From assembly GCF_003943735.1 (NCBI RefSeq), contig NZ_RJMV01000002.1, forward strand, positions 199,315 through 263,314: 64,000 nucleotides of DNA, given 5' to 3'. Shown here one piece after another: positions 42,923 to 52,906 of the stretch. This DNA comes from Streptococcus sanguinis. GTDB taxonomy: Bacteria; Bacillota; Bacilli; Lactobacillales; Streptococcaceae. The translations under genes and the position numbers were made by a program. Each line of letters starts with the position of its first letter. Within the stretch, counting starts at the first letter, position 1. A model generated the notes under the pieces. The model did no database searches. It saw only the letters and a list, made by a program, of their open reading frames with translations, and was not told the DNA's origin.

Positions 42923-43393
42923 ATGAGTCGTAAAAACCAAGCGCCTAAGCGCGAAGTATTGCCAGATCCGCTTTACAATTCAAAATTAGTTACTCGTCTT
43001 ATCAACCGAGTTATGCTTGATGGTAAGCGTGGTACAGCGGCTTCTATCGTTTACGGAGCTTTTGATCAAATCAAAGAAGCAACTGGAAACGATGCGCTGG
43101 AAGTATTTGAAACAGCTATGGAAAACATCATGCCTGTACTTGAAGTTCGTGCTCGCCGTGTTGGTGGTTCAAACTACCAAGTTCCGGTTGAAGTTCGTCC
43201 AGAACGTCGTACAACACTTGGACTTCGCTGGTTGGTAACTATTGCTCGTCAACGTGGTGAGCACACAATGGTTGACCGCCTTGCAAAAGAAATCTTGGAT
43301 GCATCTAACAACACTGGTGCAGCTGTTAAGAAACGTGAAGACACTCACCGTATGGCAGAAGCTAACCGTGCCTTCGCACACTTCCGTTGGTAA
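42923..43393 (+). CDS. rpsG: Small-subunit ribosomal protein uS7
   Basis: This 156-residue primary 16S-rRNA-binding protein organises the 30S head. It begins [20 protein letters not shown] and has [21 protein letters not shown] at mid-length and [11 protein letters not shown] at the end, as in all Firmicutes. It starts 19 bp after rpsL with AAAGGGGAG. Confidence 0.98.
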   Translation: MSRKNQAPKREVLPDPLYNSKLVTRLINRVMLDGKRGTAASIVYGAFDQIKEATGNDALEVFETAMENIMPVLEVRARRVGGSNYQVPVEVRPERRTTLGLRWLVTIARQRGEHTMVDRLAKEILDASNNTGAAVKKREDTHRMAEANRAFAHFRW

Positions 43394-43554
43394 GAATAAG
43401 ATACTAAGGGCGTTAAAAAAGCGACTGAAAATTAGGAAGCTTGACGCAGAATCAAAGATTCTAGGAAAGCTTATCTATTTTCCGAGCTTTTAGCCCGAGT
43501 TCAATTCAACTTATCTACAAGTTGAGACCAACAAAAACAAGATAAACATTGAGA

Positions 43555-43583
43555 ACGGGTAGGTCCTGCCTATCCGTTTTTGC
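43555..43583 (+). terminator. Terminator between rpsG and fusA
   Basis: AACGGGTAGG pairs with CCTATCCGTT (one G-T) around TCCTG and is followed by TTTT. A weaker inverted repeat, CAACTT/AAGTTG, lies at 43508-43525. fusA therefore appears to have a separate promoter (TATAAT 43593-43598). Confidence 0.85.
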
Positions 43584-43634
43584 TAAATAATGTTATAATA
43601 AATTGTAAAATAAATTAATAGGAGAAATAACCAA

Positions 43635-45716
43635 ATGGCTCGCGAATTTTCACTTGAAAAAACTCGTAATATCGGTATCATGGCCCACGTCGATGCTGGT
43701 AAAACAACAACAACTGAGCGTATTCTTTACTACACTGGTAAAATCCACAAAATCGGTGAAACTCACGAAGGTGCGTCACAAATGGACTGGATGGAGCAAG
43801 AGCAAGAGCGTGGTATCACTATCACATCTGCTGCGACAACTGCTCAATGGAACAACCACCGTGTAAATATCATCGACACACCGGGACACGTGGACTTCAC
43901 AATCGAAGTACAACGTTCTCTTCGTGTCTTGGACGGTGCGGTAACCGTTCTTGACTCACAATCAGGTGTTGAGCCTCAAACTGAAACAGTTTGGCGCCAA
44001 GCAACTGAATACGGAGTTCCTCGTATCGTATTTGCTAACAAGATGGACAAAATTGGTGCTGACTTCCTCTACTCAGTAAGCACTTTGCATGATCGTCTTC
44101 AAGCAAACGCTCATCCAATCCAATTGCCAATTGGTTCAGAAGATGACTTCCGCGGAATTATCGACTTGATCAAGATGAAGGCTGAAATCTATACTAACGA
44201 CCTTGGTACAGATATTTTGGAAGAAGATATCCCAGCTGAATACCTTGAGCAAGCTCAAGAATACCGTGAAAAATTGGTGGAAGCAGTTGCTGAAACTGAT
44301 GAAGATTTGATGATGAAATACCTTGAAGGTGAAGAAATCACTAACGAAGAATTGAAAGCTGCTATACGTAAAGCGACCATCAACGTTGAATTCTTCCCAG
44401 TATTATGTGGTTCTGCCTTCAAGAACAAGGGTGTTCAGTTGATGCTTGATGCGGTTATTGACTACCTTCCAAGCCCACTTGACATCCCAGCAATCAAAGG
44501 TATCAACCCAGACACTGAAGAAGAAGAAACTCGTCCTGCATCTGATGAAGAGCCATTTGCAGCTCTTGCCTTCAAGATTGCAACAGATCCATTCGTAGGT
44601 CGTTTGACCTTCTTCCGTGTTTACTCAGGTGTTCTTCAATCCGGTTCTTATGTAATGAACACTTCGAAAGGTAAACGTGAGCGCATCGGACGTCTTGTGC
44701 AATTACATGCCAATAGTCGTCAAGAAATTGAAACCGTTTATGCTGGGGATATTGCAGCTGCTATTGGTTTGAAGGATACGACTACTGGTGACTCATTGAC
44801 AGATGAAAAAGCAAAAGTGATTCTTGAGTCGATCCACGTTCCAGAGCCTGTTATCCAGCTGATGGTTGAGCCTAAGTCTAAGGCTGACCAAGACAAGATG
44901 GGTATTGCTCTGCAAAAACTGGCTGAAGAAGATCCAACTTTCCGCGTTGAAACAAACGTTGAAACTGGTGAAACAGTTATCTCTGGTATGGGTGAGCTTC
45001 ACTTGGATGTCCTTGTTGACCGCATGCGTCGTGAGTTCAAGGTTGAAGCTAACGTAGGTGCTCCTCAAGTATCTTACCGTGAAACTTTCCGTGCTTCTAC
45101 TCAAGCTCGTGGATTCTTCAAACGCCAATCTGGTGGTAAAGGTCAATTCGGTGATGTATGGATCGAGTTTACACCAAACGAAGAAGGTAAAGGATTCGAG
45201 TTTGAAAATGCTATCGTCGGTGGTGTGGTTCCACGTGAATTCATCCCAGCGGTAGAAAAAGGTTTGGTTGAGTCAATGGCGAACGGTGTCCTTGCTGGTT
45301 ACCCAATCGTTGACGTGAAAGCTAAACTTTACGATGGTTCATACCACGATGTCGACTCATCTGAAACAGCCTTCAAGGTTGCTGCATCACTTGCTTTGAA
45401 AGAAGCTGCTAAGACTGCACAACCTGCTATCCTTGAGCCAATGATGTTGGTAACAATCACTGTTCCTGAAGAAAACCTCGGTGACGTTATGGGTCACGTA
45501 ACAGCTCGTCGTGGACGTGTTGATGGTATGGAAGCGCATGGTAACAGCCAAATCGTTCGTGCTTATGTGCCACTTGCTGAAATGTTCGGTTATGCAACAG
45601 TTCTTCGTTCAGCATCACAAGGACGCGGTACATTCATGATGGTATTTGACCACTACGAAGATGTACCTAAGTCAGTACAAGAAGAAATCATTAAGAAAAA
45701 CAAGGGTGAAGCTTAA
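43635..45716 (+). CDS. fusA: Translation elongation factor G
   Basis: This 693-residue GTPase drives translocation on the ribosome. The P-loop is [13 protein letters not shown] (about residues 17-29), G2 and G3 are [11 protein letters not shown] and DTPGHVDF, and G4 is NKMDK. Domains II to V are complete and end with [15 protein letters not shown]. Codon use is strongly biased to the highly expressed set. ATG 43635 follows AGGAG. Confidence 0.98.
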   Translation: MAREFSLEKTRNIGIMAHVDAGKTTTTERILYYTGKIHKIGETHEGASQMDWMEQEQERGITITSAATTAQWNNHRVNIIDTPGHVDFTIEVQRSLRVLDGAVTVLDSQSGVEPQTETVWRQATEYGVPRIVFANKMDKIGADFLYSVSTLHDRLQANAHPIQLPIGSEDDFRGIIDLIKMKAEIYTNDLGTDILEEDIPAEYLEQAQEYREKLVEAVAETDEDLMMKYLEGEEITNEELKAAIRKATINVEFFPVLCGSAFKNKGVQLMLDAVIDYLPSPLDIPAIKGINPDTEEEETRPASDEEPFAALAFKIATDPFVGRLTFFRVYSGVLQSGSYVMNTSKGKRERIGRLVQLHANSRQEIETVYAGDIAAAIGLKDTTTGDSLTDEKAKVILESIHVPEPVIQLMVEPKSKADQDKMGIALQKLAEEDPTFRVETNVETGETVISGMGELHLDVLVDRMRREFKVEANVGAPQVSYRETFRASTQARGFFKRQSGGKGQFGDVWIEFTPNEEGKGFEFENAIVGGVVPREFIPAVEKGLVESMANGVLAGYPIVDVKAKLYDGSYHDVDSSETAFKVAASLALKEAAKTAQPAILEPMMLVTITVPEENLGDVMGHVTARRGRVDGMEAHGNSQIVRAYVPLAEMFGYATVLRSASQGRGTFMMVFDHYEDVPKSVQEEIIKKNKGEA

Positions 45717-45734
45717 GCTTTAAGCTAAACCTTG

Positions 45735-45760
45735 GCACTCGCGTTTGCGGGTGTTTTTTT
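45735..45760 (+). terminator. Terminator of fusA
   Basis: CACTCGC and GCGGGTG pair (one G-T) across TTTT and are followed by seven T. Confidence 0.88.
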
Positions 45761-45797
45761 CTATTTTTGGAGAACGACCCCTCAATAAAAAGGAGAA

Positions 45798-45884
45798 ATG
45801 ATTGATCTTGTAAGTTGTATTTCTACATTTTCAAAAGATACTGCTTTGCTTTTTCAAATCAATGAAAGTCGAAATGAAAGTTAG
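45798..45884 (+). CDS. Possible 28-residue small protein between fusA and gapA
   Basis: ATG 45798 is preceded by AAAAGGAGAA, a near-ideal ribosome site, and opens 28 codons (MIDLVSCISTFSKDTALLF at the front) ending at TAG 45884. No promoter of its own is clear and it follows the fusA terminator. It could be a small protein or the remnant of a lost gene. Otherwise the 320-bp gap before gapA holds only the gapA promoter. Confidence 0.3.
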   Translation: MIDLVSCISTFSKDTALLFQINESRNES

Positions 45885-45924
45885 TGAAAGAATTCATAAT
45901 ACTTGTTAATAACAATGAAATCAG

Positions 45925-45953
45925 TTGCATTTTACCTCAATTAAGTATATAAT
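45925..45953 (+). promoter_or_regulatory. gapA promoter
   Basis: TTGCAT (45925-45930) and TATAAT (45948-45953) are spaced by 17 bp. Confidence 0.85.
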
Positions 45954-46038
45954 AGAAATGTTGAAAGGTGATTTGTAGCAACTCAAGTTACTCTTTTCAC
46001 ATAAAAATTTTTTGATTTTCATAAGGAGGAAATCACGA

Positions 46039-47046
46039 ATGGTAGTTAAAGTTGGTATTAACGGTTTCGGTCGTATCGGTCGTCTTGCTTTCCGTCGTAT
46101 CCAAAACGTAGAAGGTGTTGAAGTTACTCGCATCAACGACCTTACAGATCCAGTAATGCTTGCACATCTGTTGAAATACGATACAACTCAAGGTCGTTTC
46201 GATGGTACTGTTGAAGTTAAAGAAGGTGGATTCGAAGTTAACGGTAAATTCGTTAAAGTTTCTGCTGAACGTGACCCAGAACAAATTGACTGGGCTACTG
46301 ACGGTGTAGAAATCGTTCTTGAAGCAACTGGTTTCTTTGCTAAGAAAGATGCTGCTGAAAAACACCTTAAAGGTGGTGCTAAGAAAGTTGTTATTACTGC
46401 TCCTGGTGGAAATGACGTTAAAACAGTTGTATACAACACTAACCACGACGTTCTTGATGGTACTGAAACAGTTATCTCAGGTGCTTCATGTACTACAAAC
46501 TGCTTGGCTCCAATGGCTAAAGCACTTCAAGACAACTTCGGTGTTGTTGAAGGATTGATGACTACTATCCACGCTTACACTGGTGACCAAATGATCCTTG
46601 ACGGACCACACCGTGGTGGTGACCTTCGTCGTGCTCGCGCTGGTGCTGCAAACATCGTTCCTAACTCAACTGGTGCTGCTAAAGCTATCGGCTTGGTTAT
46701 CCCAGAATTGAACGGTAAATTGGACGGATCTGCACAACGTGTTCCAACTCCAACTGGATCAGTTACTGAATTGGTTGCTGTTCTTGAAAAGAACGTAACA
46801 GTTGATGAAGTAAACGCAGCTATGAAAGCAGCAGCTAACGAATCATACGGTTACACAGAAGATCCAATCGTATCTTCAGATATCGTAGGTATGGCTTACG
46901 GTTCATTGTTCGACGCAACTCAAACTAAAGTTCTTGATGTTGACGGCAAACAATTGGTTAAAGTTGTATCATGGTACGACAACGAAATGTCATACACTGC
47001 ACAACTTGTACGTACTCTTGAATACTTCGCGAAAATCGCTAAATAA
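46039..47046 (+). CDS. gapA: Glyceraldehyde-3-phosphate dehydrogenase (phosphorylating)
   Basis: This 335-residue glycolytic enzyme converts glyceraldehyde 3-phosphate to 1,3-bisphosphoglycerate with NAD. NAD-binding [14 protein letters not shown] is at residues 7-20 and the active-site Cys is in [12 protein letters not shown] (about 148-159). ATG 46039 follows AAGGAGG. Extreme codon bias shows very high expression. In streptococci the protein is also found on the cell surface. Monocistronic, with its own promoter and terminator. Confidence 0.97.
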   Translation: MVVKVGINGFGRIGRLAFRRIQNVEGVEVTRINDLTDPVMLAHLLKYDTTQGRFDGTVEVKEGGFEVNGKFVKVSAERDPEQIDWATDGVEIVLEATGFFAKKDAAEKHLKGGAKKVVITAPGGNDVKTVVYNTNHDVLDGTETVISGASCTTNCLAPMAKALQDNFGVVEGLMTTIHAYTGDQMILDGPHRGGDLRRARAGAANIVPNSTGAAKAIGLVIPELNGKLDGSAQRVPTPTGSVTELVAVLEKNVTVDEVNAAMKAAANESYGYTEDPIVSSDIVGMAYGSLFDATQTKVLDVDGKQLVKVVSWYDNEMSYTAQLVRTLEYFAKIAK

Positions 47047-47061
47047 TTCAATAGTGAAAGA

Positions 47062-47086
47062 AAGAGGCTCAAATGAGCCTCTTTTT
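47062..47086 (+). terminator. Terminator of gapA
   Basis: AGAGGCTCA pairs perfectly with TGAGCCTCT across AA, followed by TTTTT. Confidence 0.93.
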
Positions 47087-47259
47087 CTGTACCTTGCTTT
47101 GTGAGAATCATCAAAGACAGGGCTGTGGTATGTTGTACTTCTATTTTCCAAATTTTCAGTCATATAGAAAGTCATTTTTACCATATCTGTCCATTTTTCT
47201 AAATGCTTCAAGGAGCTATTTTGCGGTAAGAGAAGCTAAGCATACTTTTCTTAAAGAAA

Positions 47260-47272
47260 ACTATACCAATTT
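47260..47272 (+). promoter_or_regulatory. dre-like (NagR) site 1 upstream of the glmS promoter
   Basis: ACTATACCAATTT; the complement AAATTGGTATAGT fits the dre motif bound by the GntR-family regulators NagR/YvoA. It ends 5 bp upstream of the glmS -35 box. Confidence 0.65.
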
Positions 47273-47277
47273 CACGC

Positions 47278-47306
47278 TTGACAAAGTGAAAAACTGTGTG
47301 TATACT
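47278..47306 (+). promoter_or_regulatory. glmS promoter
   Basis: TTGACA (47278-47283) and TATACT (47301-47306) are spaced by 17 bp. The leader is about 90 nt and contains the inverted repeat TTGGAGT/ACTCCAA (47314-47332). The stretch 47090-47255 upstream shows nothing else that I recognise. Confidence 0.88.
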
Positions 47307-47337
47307 AGCTTTGTTGGAGTTTTTAGACTCCAAGAAG

Positions 47338-47350
47338 ACTATACCAATTT
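47338..47350 (+). promoter_or_regulatory. dre-like (NagR) site 2 in the glmS leader
   Basis: ACTATACCAATTT is an exact copy of the site at 47260-47272, here downstream of the promoter. Two identical sites bracketing a promoter suggest repression by looping or roadblock. Confidence 0.65.
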
Positions 47351-47399
47351 TTAATAAGAAGGGCTGGTTTCTAAAATATAGGAAATCAGAAGTAACGTT

Positions 47400-49211
47400 A
47401 TGTGTGGAATTGTCGGAGTTGTCGGAAATCGCAACGCAACAGATATTTTGATGCAGGGCTTGGAAAAGCTGGAATACCGTGGTTATGACTCAGCTGGAAT
47501 TTTTGTAACAACAGGGAAAACTTCTAGTCTGGTCAAGTCTGTCGGTCGTATCGCTGACCTACATGCTAAACTTGGCATCGATTTTACTGGGACTACTGGT
47601 ATCGGACATACTCGTTGGGCTACTCATGGGAAACCAAGTGAAAATAATGCCCATCCTCATACTTCACAGACTGGCCGTTTTGTCTTGGTTCACAACGGTG
47701 TGATTGAGAACTACCTTGATATTAAGAATACTTATCTAGCTGGTCATGACTTCAAGGGGCAGACAGATACAGAGATTGCAGTGCATCTGATTGGCAAATT
47801 TGCTGAAGAAGAAGGCTTGTCTCTTTTAGAAGCCTTTAAAAAAGCTCTCCACATTATACGTGGTTCTTATGCCTTTGCTTTGGTGGATTCAGAAGATGCA
47901 GATGTTATCTATGTTGCTAAAAATAAATCTCCGCTTTTAGTCGGACTGGGTGAGGGCTACAATATGGTCTGCTCAGATGCTATGGCCATGATTCGCGAGA
48001 CAAGTCAGTTTATGGAAATTCATGATCAAGAGCTGGTTATTGTCCGTAAAGACAGTGTGGAAGTGCAGGATTATGACGGGCATACTCTGGAGCGTGAAAG
48101 CTATACAGCTGAGCTTGACTTGTCCGATATTGGTAAGGGAACTTATCCATACTATATGCTCAAGGAAATCGATGAGCAGCCAACTGTGATGCGTAAGCTA
48201 ATCAGCGCTTATACAGATGATAAGGGGCAAGTATCAGTAGATGCAGATATTGTCAAAGCTGTTCAGGAAGCTGACCGTCTCTATATCCTTGCAGCTGGAA
48301 CTTCTTACCATGCTGGCTATGCTTCTAAGCGTATGCTGGAAGAGCTGACAGATACACCTGTTGAGCTGGGCATTGCTTCTGAGTGGGGCTATGCTATGCC
48401 TCTCCTCAGCAAGAAGCCTCTCTTCATCTTTATCAGCCAATCTGGTGAGACAGCTGACAGCCGTCAGGTCTTAGTCAAGGCGAATCAGATGGGTATTCCA
48501 AGTTTGACCGTGACCAATGTTCCGGGTTCTACGCTTTCTCGGGAAGCCAATCATACCATGCTACTGCATGCAGGTCCTGAGATTGCGGTTGCTTCTACTA
48601 AGGCCTATACAGCTCAAATTGCAACCTTGGCTTTCTTGGCTAAAGCTGTTGGCGATGCCAATAATTCCGAGAAAGCGGCAGCCTTTGACTTGGTTCACGA
48701 GCTGTCCTTAGTTGCGCAGTCTATTGAGTCCACTTTGTCAGAGAAGGAGTTGATTGATAATAAGGTCCGTGGTCTTCTGGAAACAACTCGCAATGCTTTC
48801 TATATCGGCCGTGGTCAAGACTACTATGTGGCGATGGAAGCTAGCTTAAAACTCAAAGAAATTTCTTATATCCAGTGTGAAGGATTTGCTGCTGGTGAGC
48901 TCAAACACGGTACGATCTCTCTGATTGAAGACGGAACACCAGTTTTGGCTTTGCTTTCAGATGAAGTCTTGGCTAGCCATACTCGGGGCAATATTTCAGA
49001 AGTCGTAGCTCGGGGTGCCAAGGTGTTGACCATTGCTGAGGAGAATGTAGCCAAAGAAGGCGACGATATCGTGCTCAATCAGGTTCACCCATACCTGTCA
49101 CCAATCTCTATGGTGGTACCGACACAGCTCATTGCTTACTTTGCAACCTTGCACCGTGGTCTGGATGTTGACAAACCGCGTAATCTGGCTAAGTCTGTCA
49201 CTGTAGAATAA
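47400..49211 (+). CDS. glmS: Glutamine--fructose-6-phosphate aminotransferase
   Basis: This 603-residue enzyme makes glucosamine 6-phosphate, the entry to peptidoglycan and amino-sugar synthesis. The N-terminal glutaminase starts at the nucleophile Cys (MCGIVGVVG) and has TGIGHTRWATHG. Two SIS isomerase domains follow, with ISQSGETADS and VASTKAYTAQ. The C-terminal KPRNLAKSVTVE is canonical. No glmS ribozyme is visible; NagR-like sites around the promoter suggest protein-based control instead. Confidence 0.97.
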   Translation: MCGIVGVVGNRNATDILMQGLEKLEYRGYDSAGIFVTTGKTSSLVKSVGRIADLHAKLGIDFTGTTGIGHTRWATHGKPSENNAHPHTSQTGRFVLVHNGVIENYLDIKNTYLAGHDFKGQTDTEIAVHLIGKFAEEEGLSLLEAFKKALHIIRGSYAFALVDSEDADVIYVAKNKSPLLVGLGEGYNMVCSDAMAMIRETSQFMEIHDQELVIVRKDSVEVQDYDGHTLERESYTAELDLSDIGKGTYPYYMLKEIDEQPTVMRKLISAYTDDKGQVSVDADIVKAVQEADRLYILAAGTSYHAGYASKRMLEELTDTPVELGIASEWGYAMPLLSKKPLFIFISQSGETADSRQVLVKANQMGIPSLTVTNVPGSTLSREANHTMLLHAGPEIAVASTKAYTAQIATLAFLAKAVGDANNSEKAAAFDLVHELSLVAQSIESTLSEKELIDNKVRGLLETTRNAFYIGRGQDYYVAMEASLKLKEISYIQCEGFAAGELKHGTISLIEDGTPVLALLSDEVLASHTRGNISEVVARGAKVLTIAEENVAKEGDDIVLNQVHPYLSPISMVVPTQLIAYFATLHRGLDVDKPRNLAKSVTVE

Positions 49212-49326
49212 GCACAGAGGGCCATTGCCTATAAAAATTACCTATCTCATCCATAGAAAATATATATGGTACTTATCTAAAAAGGGTACGAAAAATAAGG
49301 TTATTCAGTAGAGTCTGAAAAGCCTT

Positions 49327-49355
49327 GAAAAAGCTAGCTTAGTCTAGCTTTTTTA
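49327..49355 (+). terminator. Terminator of glmS
   Basis: AAAAAGCTAG pairs with CTAGCTTTTT around CTTAGT and is followed by TTATTTT, about 115 bp after the stop codon. Confidence 0.85.
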
Positions 49356-49390
49356 TTTTGCTTTGATAAATATTTTTAATCAGGCTGATA

Positions 49391-49407
49391 GGGAAAATAT
49401 ATTTCCC
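49391..49407. promoter_or_regulatory. 17-bp palindrome upstream of the UroD-family operon
   Basis: GGGAAAATATATTTCCC is a near-perfect dyad (GGGAAA/TTTCCC around ATATA), 54 bp before the first gene. It is an operator candidate for an unknown regulator. Confidence 0.45.
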
Positions 49408-49460
49408 AGGAGAAAAAGAGGATGGTAAGATATATTACAAATTCAAAGAAGGAGGAAGTA

Positions 49461-50468
49461 ATGGTCAGCAAGAAAGAATTAGTGCTGAGAGCTTTTCGGG
49501 GTGAAGAAGTTGACCGAGTGCCTGTTGGATTTTGGTTTCACTTTGTAAGCCAAGAGGAAAAGATGCTGGGCCTGGACAATCCAGTAATTTTCAATAAAAG
49601 TGTTGAGGGGCATGCTGCTTATGTTCGAGCTGCACGGCCAGACTTTGTCAAGATTATGAGCGATGGCTTCTTTAAGTATCCCAGCACGCTTTATTCGGAT
49701 CATATTGAGTCCATTCAGGACTTGGCAGCTATCCAGTCTATCGGTGAGCATCATCCTTGGATTGAGCAGCAGATTGATATGGTGAAAGCTGTAAAGGCAA
49801 GCTATCCGGAGGACCTCGCTTCCTTCTACAATATTTTTGCGCCGGTCTCCTATCTCAAGCGCTGGTTCCGTCGGGAAGGGTCACGAGGAGATAGAGAAAT
49901 AGCAGATTTTCTGGCAGAGGATCCTGAGCTGATAGGACATGTTTTAGATGTCATTGCCGGTGATATTGCTATTTTGACTAGGCGGATCATTGAGGAAGCG
50001 GGCATTGAGGGGATTTATCTCAGTACCCAGCAAGTCCAAGACGGCCGGGTAGATGCGGCCAGTTATCGTCGTTATATTGAGCCTAGTACGGTCAAGGTTC
50101 TGGAAGCGGCCAATGCGGCTGGCGGTCAGAATATTCTCCACATTTGCGGCTTTGAAGGAGCCAGCAATGATTTGGAACTGTTCAAGGACTATCCGGCTCA
50201 AGTCTTTAACTGGGCAACCCATCATGAGGGTGTCAGCTTAGCGGAAGGGCGCAAGCTCTTTGGCGGTCAGACTGTCCTGGGCGGCTTTGAAAATGGCAGA
50301 GCAGCTCTTCTAAATACAGGCAGTCGTGCAGAGTTAGAGGATGAGACCAAGCGACTGCTGGCTGCAGCTGGCAGACAGGGAGTGATTCTTGGGGCTGACT
50401 GCACAGTACCAGATGATTTCGAAGTAGAAAGACTGGACTGGATTCGTCAGGCAGCTAGTCAGTTCTGA
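49461..50468 (+). CDS. Uroporphyrinogen decarboxylase-family protein (copy 1)
   Basis: This 335-residue TIM-barrel protein is of the UroD/MtaA/CmuA superfamily. RAFRGEEVDRVPVGFW near the N-terminus is the typical opening; NILHICGFEGAS (about 225-236) and VLGGFENGRAALL are conserved in the methyltransferase-like branch; GADCTVPDD is near the end. True HemE enzymes have an RQAGR motif, which is absent. ATG 49461 follows AAGGAGGAAG and aligns with copy 2 (MTSKRELVLKAFRG); ATG 49422 is less likely. A methyl or decarboxylation reaction on an unknown substrate is inferred. Confidence 0.82.
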   Translation: MVSKKELVLRAFRGEEVDRVPVGFWFHFVSQEEKMLGLDNPVIFNKSVEGHAAYVRAARPDFVKIMSDGFFKYPSTLYSDHIESIQDLAAIQSIGEHHPWIEQQIDMVKAVKASYPEDLASFYNIFAPVSYLKRWFRREGSRGDREIADFLAEDPELIGHVLDVIAGDIAILTRRIIEEAGIEGIYLSTQQVQDGRVDAASYRRYIEPSTVKVLEAANAAGGQNILHICGFEGASNDLELFKDYPAQVFNWATHHEGVSLAEGRKLFGGQTVLGGFENGRAALLNTGSRAELEDETKRLLAAAGRQGVILGADCTVPDDFEVERLDWIRQAASQF

Positions 50469-50524
50469 TAGATTTGCCAAAGCAATCAAAGAGTAATTTT
50501 CAACTCTTTCAAGGAGGAAGATAG

Positions 50525-50725
50525 ATGAATCGGTATCAAAAAAGGCTTGCTGCTCTTGCTCTGATATTCTTGATAATAGGCACCTTTCTGAGCATCAGTC
50601 AGATTTATGCTCATCAGTCTTCAGACAAAAAAGAAGATGATTTGCAGGTGCTCAAGAGACTGCCTGAGCAGTCAACTGGCTTGATGCAGCCCAATGATAT
50701 CGCTGCCCTGCTCTTGTCGGATTAG
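50525..50725 (+). CDS. Small single-helix protein (66 residues)
   Basis: This 66-residue ORF starts behind CAAGGAGGAAG, between the two UroD-family genes. One hydrophobic helix (about residues 8-27) looks like a membrane anchor or uncleaved signal. A polar tail has HQSSDKKEDDLQVLKRLPEQ. The strong ribosome site and operon position argue for a real gene. It may be a small membrane partner of the operon. Function is unknown. Confidence 0.6.
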   Translation: MNRYQKRLAALALIFLIIGTFLSISQIYAHQSSDKKEDDLQVLKRLPEQSTGLMQPNDIAALLLSD

Positions 50726-50811
50726 AATTTTTACTAAAAGGTTGACTTGGCTCATTAGCAAGCTAAAAACTAACCCATTGGCTAGATAGGGATAATAAAA
50801 AAGGAGAGAAG

Positions 50812-51813
50812 ATGACTTCAAAAAGAGAATTAGTACTGAAGGCATTCAGAGGAGAGCCCGTTGACCGAGTGCCAGTTGGTTTCTGGCATCATTTTACCAG
50901 CGAGGATGAGTGGCTGGCTGGTTTTGGAAATCAAGCCATTATTGAGAAAAATCTGGCAGGCCATCAAGCTTTTCTGGCAGAAGTAGAGCCAGACTTCATC
51001 AAGCTGATGAGTGATGGTTATTTTGCTTATCCTAATGAACGCTTGAAAAAAGTCCAATCTATCAAAGAGTTGGCATATATTGAGCCACTAGGTGCTGACC
51101 ACCCTTGGATTAGTGAGCAGGTGGAGCTGGTGCAGAAGATTAGGGTTGGCTTTACAGAGGACTTGATCGCTATTTACAATATTTTTGCGCCAGTGACCTA
51201 CTTCAAATGGTTGGTCGGCAAGGTTGCCGGAGGAGATGATATCATTGCAGATTTCTTGGCAGAGGATGCAGTACTCACGAAGCGGGTGCTGGATGTGATT
51301 GCTCAAGATATTGCTGCTTTGACAGAGCGAATTATCAAGGAAGCTGGTGCGGATGGAATCTACCTCAGCGTTCAGAGCATTCAGGATGCGCGGGTGTCGG
51401 CTGAAGACTATAAGACTTTTATTGCTCCTAGTGAATTGGCAGTGCTGGAAGCAGCCAACGCGGCTGGTGGAGTGAATATCTTGCACATTTGCGGTTACGA
51501 AGGCGCGCGAAACGATGTTCATCTTTTTACTGACTATCCAGCTCAGGTCATCAACTGGGCAGTGGGGCCAGAAGGCATCAGCCTAGCGGAGGGCCGGAAA
51601 TTGTTTGGCGGTCGCACTGTTCTCGGTGGTTTTGAAAACGGCAAGAATGGCCTGCTCTACACGGGCAGCCAAGTGGCTATTCAAGACGAGACCAAGCGGC
51701 TGATAGCAGAGGCTGGCAAGGAAGCTTTGATTATCGGGGCTGACTGTACTATTCCAAGCGATATTAAGGCAGAGCGGATTCAGTGGGTTCGCCAAGCAGC
51801 AAGCTTAACATAA
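50812..51813 (+). CDS. Uroporphyrinogen decarboxylase-family protein (copy 2)
   Basis: This 333-residue paralogue of the protein at 49461 is collinear along its full length. Shared blocks include AFRGEPVDRVPVGFWHHF, FIKLMSDGYF, NILHICGYEGAR, VLGGFENGKNGLL and IIGADCTIPSD. It also lacks the RQAGR motif of HemE. AAAGGAGAGAAG precedes the ATG. The binding protein follows 15 bp later, so the two enzymes and the transporter are co-transcribed. The pair may be a heteromer or have different substrate specificity. Confidence 0.82.
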   Translation: MTSKRELVLKAFRGEPVDRVPVGFWHHFTSEDEWLAGFGNQAIIEKNLAGHQAFLAEVEPDFIKLMSDGYFAYPNERLKKVQSIKELAYIEPLGADHPWISEQVELVQKIRVGFTEDLIAIYNIFAPVTYFKWLVGKVAGGDDIIADFLAEDAVLTKRVLDVIAQDIAALTERIIKEAGADGIYLSVQSIQDARVSAEDYKTFIAPSELAVLEAANAAGGVNILHICGYEGARNDVHLFTDYPAQVINWAVGPEGISLAEGRKLFGGRTVLGGFENGKNGLLYTGSQVAIQDETKRLIAEAGKEALIIGADCTIPSDIKAERIQWVRQAASLT

Positions 51814-51828
51814 GAAGGAGACGAAAGA

Positions 51829-52713
51829 ATGAGCAAGAAAAAATGGATTATTGGTGGAGCGGCAGTGATTGCTATTGTAGCAGCGACTTATTTGGGGCGG
51901 ACCTTGACAGGTGCTTCATCTAGCAAGACGAGCAGCTCTGCATCTGGCAGTGGCAAGGTCACGACTTTGAAAGTGGCACATACACAGAACTATGTTCCTT
52001 ATGATTTTGTGGATGAAAAGGGAGAATCAGATGGCTATGAAGTTGCTGTTCTCAAGGCTATTGATGAGAAGCTGCCTGACTATCAGTTTGAATATACCGG
52101 TACTAGTGATGAGGATCTCTTAGTCGGTCTGGAATCTGGGAAATATGATATTGGAACCAAGGGAGCATGGTACACCGAAGAGCGGGCGAAGAAGTTCATC
52201 ATTCCAAAAAGCCCAATCGGGGCTAGCATTATCGGTTTCACTATCCGCAAGGAAGATGCAGAAAAATACAAGACCATTGATGATTTTGCCAAGGAAAAGG
52301 GTAAGCTGGTACCGATTTCTCCGCAGAATGCTCAATGGGCCGTTATCGAAGAGTATAATCAGAAGCATAGCGGTGCTCCTATTGATTTGACTGCAGCAGA
52401 GTCCTTCAAGGTAGCTGATGCTTATGCTTGGGTTCTGGAAGGGCGCTACGATGCTTTCTTTGACATCAAGCTGTCTTTTGAAAAAGCTGTGAAAGACAAG
52501 GAAGGTTCTTACCATCAGTATGCGGATCAACTGACTTGGTTCCCTTACAAGGGGATTCCGACCTATCCCCTGCTTCATAAAAACGAAAAAAATGAAGAAT
52601 TTGCTAAGGCATATGAGAAGGCAATTAAGGAACTGGAAAAAGACGGAACCTTGGCTAAACTATCGGAGAAGTATTTCGGAGAAGATGTCTTCTCTTATGT
52701 GGACAAGAATTAG
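51829..52713 (+). CDS. Polar amino acid-type ABC transporter substrate-binding protein
   Basis: This 294-residue SBP_bac_3-family protein has an N-terminal hydrophobic helix (about 5-25) and a Ser-rich linker. It lacks the lipobox cysteine usual for Gram-positive binding proteins, so it is probably held by an uncleaved membrane helix. The binding fold starts TTLKVAHTQNYVPYDFVDEKGE (about 47) and continues with YDIGTKGAWYTEERAKKF. It starts 15 bp after copy 2 behind AGAAGGAG. The ligand is likely a polar amino acid or a related small molecule. Confidence 0.87.
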   Translation: MSKKKWIIGGAAVIAIVAATYLGRTLTGASSSKTSSSASGSGKVTTLKVAHTQNYVPYDFVDEKGESDGYEVAVLKAIDEKLPDYQFEYTGTSDEDLLVGLESGKYDIGTKGAWYTEERAKKFIIPKSPIGASIIGFTIRKEDAEKYKTIDDFAKEKGKLVPISPQNAQWAVIEEYNQKHSGAPIDLTAAESFKVADAYAWVLEGRYDAFFDIKLSFEKAVKDKEGSYHQYADQLTWFPYKGIPTYPLLHKNEKNEEFAKAYEKAIKELEKDGTLAKLSEKYFGEDVFSYVDKN

Positions 52714-52906
52714 TGGCTGCTGTCTGCTGATTATGGGAAATCAAAGGCTGACTGATAAGCTATCTGAATACAGAGCTGGTGGCTTCTAAGCTGACCTTGA
52801 TGCTGCTTGAAGGAATTTTCAAAGAGAGAGCAAGGCTGCTCCAATCTGAAAGTGCCCGTCCAAGAGAAGCTTATTCTATCTAATCACTGTCGAAGGAGAA
52901 GAAATT

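Noticed and set aside
47314-47332. glmS ribozyme or terminator in the glmS leader
   Set aside because: It is only a 7-bp hairpin with no T-tract and no ribozyme core.
49461-51813. HemE (true uroporphyrinogen decarboxylase) duplicates
   Set aside because: The RQAGR motif is missing and no other haem genes are present, so only the superfamily name is used.
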